Part shown: piece after piece, positions 33,101 through 40,225 of the stretch
How positions within the stretch are numbered: the first letter of the stretch is position 1
Layout: each line of letters begins with the position of its first letter
Made by a program: the position numbers and the translations under genes
Notes under the pieces: model-generated
What the model was told of the DNA's origin: nothing
Databases searched by the model: none
The model's input: only the letters and a program-made list of their open reading frames with translations
Source: Kineococcus vitellinus
Lineage (GTDB): Bacteria; Actinomycetota; Actinomycetes; Actinomycetales; Kineococcaceae
Reading direction: 5' to 3'
Assembly: GCF_009906315.1 (NCBI RefSeq)
Contig: NZ_JAAALL010000001.1
Span: 1 to 64,000 of the forward strand
DNA: 64,000 nucleotides

Positions 33101-35794
33101 GGTGTCGATGACGAAGCCGAGCTTGCCCTTGATCACCCCGTACTGGTTCTCCAGGATGTCGATGGTGCCGTTGGCGTGCGCTTCGCAGTCCAGTGTCGGG
33201 CGGAAGTTCGAGATGTTTTCGTTGATGCCGTCGCAGTCGGCGACGCCGGCCTGGGCGAGCACGGCGGCCATGTCGGCGGACCCGAGCCACTGCGAGTGTC
33301 CGTTGTCGTGGTAGACGCGTGCGTTGATGCACTTCTGGCGAATGCGCGTCACCGTCCAGCGCATGAGGGTCATGCGCGCGTCGAACTCCGCTTGGCTGAT
33401 GCGGCCCTCGCGGAGCATGCCGAGGACCTGCGGCAGACCGTCGGGCTCCAGCAGGATGACGGTGTAGGCGTTGCCGATGGCGTCCAGCTGCTCGTCGATC
33501 CACTGCTTGTACTGCGCCTCGTTGGCGGCCCCGCCGGCCGCCGCGCCCCCGTAGTCGCGGCTGACGATGTTGTAGAAGATGAAGACGTTGCGCTGCCCCA
33601 GCGCTGTGGCCGCCTCCACGACGCGCCGCGTGATCCCGGACCCCAGCGGGATCCAGTCGACCGCGAGCCACTTGGCTCCCGGGGTGGCGACGATGTAGTC
33701 GACGCCCGACACGATGACGGGATCACTGAACTGACTGCGGATGGTGCCGACGGTGTTGTCCGGGTCCGCCCACAGGTGCCAGCCGTCGGTGGCCGGCTGA
33801 CTGCTGCCACCCCCGGCGCCGTTGCTGTAGGGGCGCCAGCGGTTGGTGTTGAGCGAAGATCCGGTGAAGTCGTCGAAGTCGACGAGGGAGAAGCCGCTGG
33901 GCGCCGTGGGTGTGGTCGGCGTCGGAGTGGTGGGCTGCTCCACCTCCGGAATCGTCGGCGCCGTGGTGGTCCCGGCCAGTCCGGGCTGCATGATGCCCGC
34001 TGCCAGCATGGAGGCCATGGCGGCGGTGGAGACGCTGAAGTAGTTCTGCTCGTTGTCGTTGGCCAGCCAGGTCATCCCGTCGGCTGTCCACTGCGACAGG
34101 CTTGAGTCGGTCAGCCCACCGATCGTGTACGCCTGCATGTAGGTGGCGTTGATGTACGGGGTGCCGTTGCCGCCGACGTAGGAGTAGTCCATGGCAGGTT
34201 CGGCCTGCTGGGCGGCCACGTTGCCGTTGGCGCGCTCCTTCTGCTTCGTCGCCAGGCGCATGGGCATGTTCTTGGCCAGTGCGTCAGTGTTGGGGCCGTT
34301 CCAGACATAGTCGGCCGTGATGCGCCAGGGGTAGCGCGTGTTGTTGTAGCCGAACTTGGCCTCGCCGCTGGGGGAGCCGTCTTCCTTGATGTCGGTCTGC
34401 AGACCGTAGGGGTTGGACTTCGCGCCGCTGTAGAAGGTGCCCAGCGCGAGCGGGAAGTTCCTGGCGATGATGTCCAGCCAGCGGGAGTCCCCCGTGTGCC
34501 GGTAGAACTCGCGGAACCAGCCCGGTGCGAAGTAGTCGGGGTAGTAGCTGTAGCCGACGGACTCGTAGCCCCAGTAGTCACCGTTGACGTAGAGGTTGCC
34601 GCGACTGCTGTAGCTGAGCGGGATGATCTCCTTGGCGAGGATGGCGTTGATGTACTTCGTCGCCTCGGCGCCGTAGTCGATGCCCGTCGCGTTGCCCCAC
34701 AGGCGCGAGGCCCACACGAGCGCGAGGGCGATGTCGAAGTCGCCGTCGCTGGCGCCGCCGCTGCCGCGCTTGGTGCCGTCGGGCCCGATGTACCAGTGCA
34801 TCAGGCCGTTCTCGTCCAGGTAGTACTTCACGTATCGCCAGAAGCGGTCGAACCAGGTCTTGGCCTCAGGGTCGTAGATGCCGGACCCGAGTTGGGAGTT
34901 GCCGAAGCCGACGGTGGCGAGCATGCCGTAGCCCATGCCCTCGGACACCGTGCAGTTACGGACGTTCTCACCCCCGAAGCCCTGATCGGGTGCGTAGACA
35001 CGAGCCATGCCGGCGGTTGGGACGCCGCTGGTGGTCCAGGTGAAGGCCTTGAACTTGTCGTAGCGGTTGCGGGCCTGCTGGCGCAGCAGCGCGAGGCTGG
35101 CGTTGGGTCGGACGCCGTAGGGGTACCAGTCGGCCAGGGTGATCCCGGTGCCCGCTGCCCCGGAGCCTCCCGAAGACCCATCGGTGCTGCCGGTGGACCC
35201 GCCGCCAGTAGCGGTCACGGCGTTGTCCCACGTCGACACGCTCGCGTGCCGGGTGCCTGTCCACGCGTACGTGTTGCCCGGGGTGTTGATCGTTGGCGCT
35301 ACGTCTGGGGTGTCCCCATCGAAGTAAGGCTGCACTGCCGTACCTGCAGAAAGCACGAAGTTGGTGAACCACACGCAGCCGTGGCTGGTGACGCCGTATG
35401 ACCCGAGGCCGAAGCTGATCTCGATGCTCTGCCGAGACGACAGGGTGAAGGTGAGAGAGTCTCGCGTCCACGGCCGGTTGGCGGTGTAGTGGCGCTGGCC
35501 GTAGACGGTGGACGCTGTGTTGCGCACGTACAGGTGGCCGTTCTCCACCAGGCCGTTGGTCTGCGCCTCCCAGCGCAGGGTGTACGTGCCTGCATCAAGC
35601 TGGCCGCGGAAGACGAAGGCTCCGGCATCGCCGGACTGGCCGTCGTAGAAGAACAGCTTGTAGGTGGTGCCGCCGTTCGGCCCCTCGGTGGGTTGGCGCT
35701 CCAGCTTGAAGTTGTTGTTCCCGCCGTGAGTGACAAGACCGGCGAGGTTCAGGCCCGCCCTCGGGTTGGGGATGAGGTTACGGACAATTGGCAC
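30107..35794 (-). CDS. 1895-residue tail protein with GH8, GH6 and GH8 domains (GH6 nested in a GH16-like fold)
   Basis: Order: sandwich-like N-terminal domain (1-195); Gly/Ser linker; GH8 (about 219-605; acid E285 in CTVSEGMGYG, Asp pair D350/D352); Thr/Pro linker; GH16-like start (about 637-665); GH6 (about 670-980; D748 in SRDYGG, D785 in LLEPDG, D950 in GESDG); GH16-like remainder (about 983-1165) lacking the ExDxxE catalytic motif; second GH8 (about 1188-1560; E1253, D1318/D1320); Gly/Arg beta-repeats (about 1575-1680); and a phage tail protein I-like C-terminus (about 1690-1895). GH8 and GH6 enzymes cut beta-1,4-glucans, so the virion should degrade a cellulose-like coat. The tail-protein C-terminus would attach it to the baseplate. 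Confidence 0.85.
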   Translation of the reverse strand: MPIVRNLIPNPRAGLNLAGLVTHGGNNNFKLERQPTEGPNGGTTYKLFFYDGQSGDAGAFVFRGQLDAGTYTLRWEAQTNGLVENGHLYVRNTASTVYGQRHYTANRPWTRDSLTFTLSSRQSIEISFGLGSYGVTSHGCVWFTNFVLSAGTAVQPYFDGDTPDVAPTINTPGNTYAWTGTRHASVSTWDNAVTATGGGSTGSTDGSSGGSGAAGTGITLADWYPYGVRPNASLALLRQQARNRYDKFKAFTWTTSGVPTAGMARVYAPDQGFGGENVRNCTVSEGMGYGMLATVGFGNSQLGSGIYDPEAKTWFDRFWRYVKYYLDENGLMHWYIGPDGTKRGSGGASDGDFDIALALVWASRLWGNATGIDYGAEATKYINAILAKEIIPLSYSSRGNLYVNGDYWGYESVGYSYYPDYFAPGWFREFYRHTGDSRWLDIIARNFPLALGTFYSGAKSNPYGLQTDIKEDGSPSGEAKFGYNNTRYPWRITADYVWNGPNTDALAKNMPMRLATKQKERANGNVAAQQAEPAMDYSYVGGNGTPYINATYMQAYTIGGLTDSSLSQWTADGMTWLANDNEQNYFSVSTAAMASMLAAGIMQPGLAGTTTAPTIPEVEQPTTPTPTTPTAPSGFSLVDFDDFTGSSLNTNRWRPYSNGAGGGSSQPATDGWHLWADPDNTVGTIRSQFSDPVIVSGVDYIVATPGAKWLAVDWIPLGSGITRRVVEAATALGQRNVFIFYNIVSRDYGGAAAGGAANEAQYKQWIDEQLDAIGNAYTVILLEPDGLPQVLGMLREGRISQAEFDARMTLMRWTVTRIRQKCINARVYHDNGHSQWLGSADMAAVLAQAGVADCDGINENISNFRPTLDCEAHANGTIDILENQYGVIKGKLGFVIDTSRNGAKTPPNPQNWQNPSGIALGARSRYNPNGLDGVRRRHGWIWCKVPGESDGPYNQGGDWIPSDLGTEPPAGTVWPAQVEHIIRNSVISTPAVSGGQAAIVADGALKVIGTGDFVGGLTQTANLQKYGRWEVKAKIDRGPGYGPLIELKSASYADGAIGLFTHRDGGADEVIFYVRDTNATVTQSTVQLDLTVQHTLTVEWTPAAIVFYVDGGKAWQLSDTSKQPAGALGLDMSLVLGTGSPIAARTSSTPQPFNLTIDSAAIYARDSGTTPSNPTTPTPGTAGAIVKDWYDAAAPPSMGVTKARQYSRAIYDAFMDLCLTTEGCRPGEMRIKRPDQRDPVSGAAGTEGGTVSEGMGYALILCAIYGNPQLPTGVYDALAKSRFDALWAYVRRYLNVRGLMNWSVDKNGNVTGSGGATDGDKDIALGLIFADRIFGSNGAINYAAAAKAMTAAIKAYEFMPANQAPAHVMLNGDQWNKTDDRYMADYFRPGHLREYMVLDSDPRWETFIATNYPIAQGYFDRTYATGMVPDESTRTGQVVPGASYKWSYNAIRHPWGVLLEYLNFPSVANELARKAANKLASFARSQTGGDPAAFKAEYELNGLPTQSYNNLAFVQAIGVASLADPSNSAFASACLEYLYSRRTTDKTYFGTGLAALASATMAGLMQRYTDKAATPNAVALAGTGRVTLTGSGRPRLTAYLRGTGTVKMSGRGQLRIPVQLRGRGVTTVGARGSLQVGDQAAALLLRGRGTVTTSAIGYIRSTTVRLFGYGLTTVRGRGQLSFQKPTYARPQVGPVAQEIYEGLLPFTARDEETNWSLLRFVDVLARGLQETDDLIRDADGHPGWSALVDADRSPLGVLAWLGQFVGVEPAAGSITEEGQRLRLREASGFQRGTPAAIRGAARQSLTGRKRVQLFERDGSAYRIRVVVFASETPDPDLTRRLVMAAKPAGINLQFVVASGMSYNDLKATGLTYRQLVTVYPTYDDMSAALPPGDQE

Positions 35795-35804
35795 AGCGCC
35801 CCAA

Positions 35805-36209
35805 TTACTCCGACTCGAAGATCAGCGCGCCTGCAGGCCAGATCACCGGCTGGTTGGCCGGGATATCGATTCCCCCACCCGGGAAAAGGTGCGCTTCCAG
35901 GATGATGCCCGTGCCGGTCTGCGCCGTGTTGGTGCCCCATCCCTTGGCGTTGCCCCAGGAGGCCGTGCTGGTGCCCTGGTTGATGTCGCTGGTGTTAGCA
36001 ACGAGGCCGGTGCCGTTGGGTGTCGGGAAGGCTGAGCTGACGTTGACGCGGTTGTAGCCGCCGCCGGCAACCTCCACGCCACCCGTTCCGTCTTCGTTGG
36101 GCATGACGGTAAAGATCATCAGCCAGGGGGTGATCGGCAGTGTGATGCTGAGCGGTTTTCCGAGGCGGAGCTTCAGGATTTCGTTCTCTAGGAAGTTGAG
36201 TGCAGACAC
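35805..36209 (-). CDS. phage tail fibre-associated protein
   Basis: A 134-residue protein from GTG 36209, four bases after the baseplate J stop. It resembles a widespread small phage fibre family: GGVEVAGGGYNRVNV, SWGNAKGWGTN, and a C-terminal IPANQPVIWPAGALIFE, which match the usual EVSGGGYAR, WGTVTHFG and AGDTLSFAAG blocks in order. Probably a fibre adaptor or head of a fibre between baseplate and the giant tail protein. Confidence 0.65.
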   Translation of the reverse strand: MSALNFLENEILKLRLGKPLSITLPITPWLMIFTVMPNEDGTGGVEVAGGGYNRVNVSSAFPTPNGTGLVANTSDINQGTSTASWGNAKGWGTNTAQTGTGIILEAHLFPGGGIDIPANQPVIWPAGALIFESE

Positions 36210-36213
36210 GGGC

Positions 36214-37341
36214 TCAGCCTTGTTCGACGGTGATGTTGACGGTGCCAGCCTGCACAAGTGCGGCGACACCCTCCAGAAAGATGTTATCGGTGGGGTTCAC
36301 GAGAGCATCGACATAGTCGACGCCCGGGACATTGGAAAGGAGCTGGACCAGCTCGTTGTAACGGACCACCACGTCCCAGTCCCATGAGGCGGGGCTGAGG
36401 TAGGAGCGCACAGCAGCAGCGGCGTCCGCGCGCACGGCCTCCACGTCGAAGCCGGGGAAGGCCTTCAGGGTGGCTGTCACATCGACCGTGGTGATCGACG
36501 GGTTGATCGCGTAGACGACGAAGTTGGCCTCTCGCTGTGACTCGAGCAGCGCAGTCACGGCATTGCGGACGACCGTGCCGACCGGGTTCCCCGCAGGATC
36601 GACCACGGCGACCGAGATGGTCCGCTCGTTGTCCATCCGGCCGTTGGCCGGGCTGTAGCCGTCGATGGCGAAGGCGCGATCCACTCCCGGCACATCGAGC
36701 GCGAGCGTGGCGAAGTCTTGCGGAACGATGGGCCGCGGGGCCAGCAGCTTGAGGCGGGCCTGGAGGCGGTTGAGGTACTCGGCGTCGGTCTCCGCGTCCT
36801 CACCGCCCACCGGCAGGGTGGTCGATGTGACGGACTTGACGAAGGTCAGGGCGTCCATGAGCTGCAGGGGCCCGATCGGCAGGTTGTTGTACGCCTCGCC
36901 CGGCTGGACCGACTCCACGTTGATGTACACCTGCGAGAAGCCCGCCGGCACCGTAGCGGTGCTGAGGGTGCGGAAGAAGGCGAAGGTGTTGTTGCCGAGC
37001 GCGTAGCCGATGAGGGTGCCACCGGGGATGGAGTACCCCGAGTCGTCGGTGACCTCCCAGCTGGTCCGCATCCGGGCGTACGCGGCGTCCACGGGCGGGA
37101 CGTTGAGCATGGTGCGCCCGAAGTCCCGGTAGATGCTCCGCGGGACCCGGCTGGCCACGTCTCGGTTCTCCGCGATGGCGCGGCAGATGACCTCGATCAT
37201 GGCCACGTCGAGCTGCCCCTCACGGGGTACCCAATCGGGGAAGACCGCAGCCATCGCTTGCAGGGTGCGGGCCGCCAAGGCGCTGGAGTCGGTACTGAGG
37301 GCGGTGAAGGCGCCGTCGTCGCCTACGTCGATGTAGCTCAC
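36214..37341 (-). CDS. baseplate J/gp47-family protein
   Basis: A 375-residue baseplate wedge protein. The pattern FPDWVPREGQLDVAMIEV near the N-terminus, the central VGGEDAETDAEYLNRLQARL and the CVV-like DPAGNPVGTVV block are typical of baseplate J proteins of contractile tails. It joins the gp25-like protein and the tail protein I-like domain to form wedges. It overlaps the gp25 gene stop by four bases. Confidence 0.9.
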   Translation of the reverse strand: MSYIDVGDDGAFTALSTDSSALAARTLQAMAAVFPDWVPREGQLDVAMIEVICRAIAENRDVASRVPRSIYRDFGRTMLNVPPVDAAYARMRTSWEVTDDSGYSIPGGTLIGYALGNNTFAFFRTLSTATVPAGFSQVYINVESVQPGEAYNNLPIGPLQLMDALTFVKSVTSTTLPVGGEDAETDAEYLNRLQARLKLLAPRPIVPQDFATLALDVPGVDRAFAIDGYSPANGRMDNERTISVAVVDPAGNPVGTVVRNAVTALLESQREANFVVYAINPSITTVDVTATLKAFPGFDVEAVRADAAAAVRSYLSPASWDWDVVVRYNELVQLLSNVPGVDYVDALVNPTDNIFLEGVAALVQAGTVNITVEQG

Positions 37342-37814
37342 AGCTGGTCCCAGGTCATGCCCATGTCGTTCCAGGTCAGGGTGCCCAACCCGTTCCAGGT
37401 GACGCCGACGGGCAGCGAGCCATCGTCTTCGCCGTCATCGGGGACGCTCGGCGTCGGGGTGGTGATGGCGATCCCTCCGCCTGGGGTGTCCAATACCTCG
37501 ATCAGAGGCCGAACGCTGACGGTCACCCGCCGGATCGACGGGTCGATGGAGTCGACAGCGGAGTCCAGGGTCACCTCCGCCCGCGGCTCCCAGTCGCCGA
37601 GCTCGTTGGCGATGGTGTCCAGCGCTTCCTGCGCCGGAGCACCGAAGGCCATGTCGGGAATGCCGAATGTCGGTGCCTCCAGACGGTGCCCCTGGGGAGT
37701 GCCCATGTACGTGGCCACGCACTGGCTGATGTCCTCGTAGGAGTCCTGCTCCACCACCGCAGCGCTGCCGCCGAGGCCTATCTGGAAAGGAACGCGCAGG
37801 TGAGGGATCGCCAT
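37338..37814 (-). CDS. GPW/gp25-family baseplate protein
   Basis: A 158-residue protein with the gp25 lysozyme-like fold pattern: EDISQCVATYMGTPQGHRLEAPTFGIPDMAF (in parts) and WEPRAEVTLDSA. gp25 proteins nucleate sheath assembly at the baseplate. An Asp/Gly/Thr-rich C-terminal extension (SLPVGVTWNGLGTLTWNDMG) is extra to the usual length of about 120. Four-base overlap with the next gene. Confidence 0.88.
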   Translation of the reverse strand: MAIPHLRVPFQIGLGGSAAVVEQDSYEDISQCVATYMGTPQGHRLEAPTFGIPDMAFGAPAQEALDTIANELGDWEPRAEVTLDSAVDSIDPSIRRVTVSVRPLIEVLDTPGGGIAITTPTPSVPDDGEDDGSLPVGVTWNGLGTLTWNDMGMTWDQL

Positions 37815-37818
37815 ACGG

Positions 37819-38097
37819 TCACGACTTTACTTGCCAGCCGATCAACCAGGCGGGATTGCTTTCGCTGCCGGTGAAGATGACCAGGCATTGGTCGCCGGGC
37901 TGAGGTGGCTGGTCGCTGCGAGTGAAGGGCATCGGGCCGAAGAAGAAGTCGGGAGAGAAGCCATCGAGCGTGACCCGCGCAGTCGTGGCGGTCACGTCCA
38001 AGACTGTTCCGGACACCGGGCCGATGGGTCGTGACCGCTTGCTCTTGTTGGCACCGCCGGACAGGTAGGTGGTGAAGGCATCGCCGAGGTCGCTCAT
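37819..38097 (-). CDS. OB-fold baseplate spike/hub protein
   Basis: A 92-residue protein with the shape of gpV/gp45 N-terminal OB domains: SGTVLDVTATTARVTLDG, then PQPGDQCLVIFTGSE and NPAWLIGW. It lacks a long C-terminal needle, so a separate tip or fibre protein would finish the spike. The start overlaps the hub peptidase gene stop by four bases. Confidence 0.65.
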   Translation of the reverse strand: MSDLGDAFTTYLSGGANKSKRSRPIGPVSGTVLDVTATTARVTLDGFSPDFFFGPMPFTRSDQPPQPGDQCLVIFTGSESNPAWLIGWQVKS

Positions 38098-39578
38098 TCG
38101 CTCCCCAGAAGCAGTAGCGGAAGCGGGTTCACTGGCGACCCCAGCTTGCGGATCTCAAAATGCAAATGCACCCCAGTAGCGGTGCCGGTCTGCCCGGCAC
38201 CGCCGATGATGTCGCCCTTCTTGACCGCCATGCCGTTGCGGCACCGGATCCGGTTCAGGTGCCCGTACCGGGTCTCGTAGACGAGCGGGCCTGCGGCCTT
38301 GGTGCCGTTGTGCTTGATGTAGACGACGTTGCCGTAGCCGCTTTGCTGGCCGGCGAAGGTCACCACGCCATCGTGGCTGGCCGTGACGGCCTGGTTGAGG
38401 CTGGCGTTGATGTCGATGCCCTGGTGCTGGGAGCTGGCGCCCTTGGTGGGGCTGGAGCGTGCACCGAAGCCCGAGTTGATGCGGTGGTCACCGCCGATGG
38501 GCCAGGCCCAGAAGTTGGAGGTCGGTGCTCCCGCACCCCCGGTGACGGTGGTCCCGGCGCCACCACCGGCCAGGTTGGCGAAGTAGTTGGCATCCAGGCC
38601 TGCCTCGGCCGCGCCTGCGGCTGGCTCGGGTGGCGGGTCAGGCTCGGGCAGCTCGGGCTCGGGGAACTTGATGGTGACCGAAGACTGCTCGGCGAACAGG
38701 TCGCGCTCGATCTGGGAGACGAACCACTTGCCGTCGGCGGGTCCGAGGTCGAACAGCTCCACGGTCGTGCCGGCGGGGGAGTCCCAGCGGCTGGTGATCA
38801 AGTCGTAGGTGCCCTCGGACATGGGCTTGCCCACGTCCCAGTCGAAGTTGACGAAGCCGATGCCTGCGGAGAACTCGCGCACGTCGTAGACGGCGGGACC
38901 ATTGACGTAGGCGGAGTCCGGGCCGAGGTTGAGGGTGCCCTTGTCGACGTAGCACCGCCAGTTGATCTCGGCGAACCAGCGCTTGATCGCTGTCCAGGTG
39001 TCCTCACGGTTGTCGTCGGTGATCTCGGATGCCTTCTCCCGCGACGTGGCGGGTATCCGGGAGGCCCCACCGGAGAAGTAGTCCTCGACGATGCCCGAGG
39101 CAGGTTCGGAGCTGCTGGTCTCAGTGGCCACGGCGGTCAAGGTGCCGCGGGCTAGCTCGGTCTTGACCCGCTCGGTGTTGTTGTTCGACACCGCCACGAC
39201 TGCCCACGGGATCTCGCTCATGAGCTCGCGCGCCGCCTCCACGCGGGTGACGCTGCCCGCGGCGAACTTCCGCGGCTCGTTGTGCCGACGCATCTCGGCA
39301 ACCAGCAGGTCCTCCATGGTCAAGGTCAGGCTGTCACCGTCCTTGTCCACCCCGGCTAGCTCAAAGGAGTGGTCATCAACCTGCGCTGTGATGCGCTTGG
39401 AGAGCATCCCGGACTTCAGCAGCGTCCGCTCCGGGTCGAAGATCCGCAGGCTGAGCGTCGATGCTCCGTCCGTGGTGCGGGTCACCGAGGCGGACTCCAC
39501 GTTGCGCCCGATGTCGGCGACCTGGCCGCCGTCGGCAATGAGCGTCATGCCGTCGGGTAGGAAGTTGAGGTCCTCCAT
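38094..39578 (-). CDS. baseplate hub protein with C-terminal M23 peptidase
   Basis: A 494-residue protein. The N-terminal part (about 1-310) follows phage hub proteins of the late control D/gp27 type (SVTRTTDGASTLSLRIFDPE, ELAGVDKDGDSLTLTMEDLL). After a Pro-rich linker, the C-terminal domain (about 350-490) is an M23 metallopeptidase: SGFGARSS, HQGIDINA (His and Asp ligands), YGHLN and VHLHFEIRK (HxH). Such domains cut peptide cross-links of peptidoglycan, so the tail tip can open the cell wall during injection. It overlaps the LysM gene by one base. Confidence 0.88.
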   Translation of the reverse strand: MEDLNFLPDGMTLIADGGQVADIGRNVESASVTRTTDGASTLSLRIFDPERTLLKSGMLSKRITAQVDDHSFELAGVDKDGDSLTLTMEDLLVAEMRRHNEPRKFAAGSVTRVEAARELMSEIPWAVVAVSNNNTERVKTELARGTLTAVATETSSSEPASGIVEDYFSGGASRIPATSREKASEITDDNREDTWTAIKRWFAEINWRCYVDKGTLNLGPDSAYVNGPAVYDVREFSAGIGFVNFDWDVGKPMSEGTYDLITSRWDSPAGTTVELFDLGPADGKWFVSQIERDLFAEQSSVTIKFPEPELPEPDPPPEPAAGAAEAGLDANYFANLAGGGAGTTVTGGAGAPTSNFWAWPIGGDHRINSGFGARSSPTKGASSQHQGIDINASLNQAVTASHDGVVTFAGQQSGYGNVVYIKHNGTKAAGPLVYETRYGHLNRIRCRNGMAVKKGDIIGGAGQTGTATGVHLHFEIRKLGSPVNPLPLLLLGSE

Positions 39579-40225
39579 CAGGCAGGCACCTTGAGGACTT
39601 GGCCCACCTTGAGGCTTCGCGGATCACGGACGCCCGACGCGTTGGCAATGTCCTGCCACCGGGCTGAGGAGCCGTACATCTTCTGCGCGATGCCGCTCAG
39701 GGTGTCCCCGGCCTTCACGGTGTACGTGCGCTCCCCGCCCGACGATCCGGTCGATGCTGCCGCTGGCGGTGCTGCAGCTGCCGCGGGGGAGCTGTTGTGC
39801 ACGACGACCTGAGGCGCGTTGTGCTGGCGGAAGGTCAGCGTCATGGACTGACGACACCTTCGCCCGTCGTCGCGGTACTCGTCGTCGTCCTGGTACTCGA
39901 TGCCCACAAGAATCCAGGCGAGGTCGGTGCGCTTGACGTTGGGGCCGGCGAGGCGCAGCACGTCGGGGATCTTGGGCGTGGGGATGCGCCGGTCCTCGAT
40001 CAGCTTGATGATCGGCTCGATGTCGCCGTCGGGGTACTGGTCGATGGCCACGTCGATGGTCTGCTCGAACAGCTCCACGCCCGAGAAGTGGGTGTAGGCG
40101 TACGTGCGGGGACGGTCGATAGAGTCCCACACGGCGCCGCCAGCACTGATGTACGGCGCTCGCTCGCCCAGGTCCACGGAGATGACGAACGGGCCAGTGG
40201 CCAGGAAGATGCCCAGCTTGCTCAT
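39578..40225 (-). CDS. LysM-domain tail protein (gp53-like)
   Basis: A 215-residue protein. A beta-rich N-terminal domain (about 1-140) is followed by an Ala/Ser linker and a C-terminal LysM module (TYTVKAGDTLSGIAQKMYG ... SLKVGQVLKVPA). In contractile phages a LysM protein lies between tape measure and hub and clamps baseplate parts; LysM can also bind peptidoglycan. Gene order agrees. The start overlaps the tape measure stop by four bases. Confidence 0.85.
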   Translation of the reverse strand: MSKLGIFLATGPFVISVDLGERAPYISAGGAVWDSIDRPRTYAYTHFSGVELFEQTIDVAIDQYPDGDIEPIIKLIEDRRIPTPKIPDVLRLAGPNVKRTDLAWILVGIEYQDDDEYRDDGRRCRQSMTLTFRQHNAPQVVVHNSSPAAAAAPPAAASTGSSGGERTYTVKAGDTLSGIAQKMYGSSARWQDIANASGVRDPRSLKVGQVLKVPA

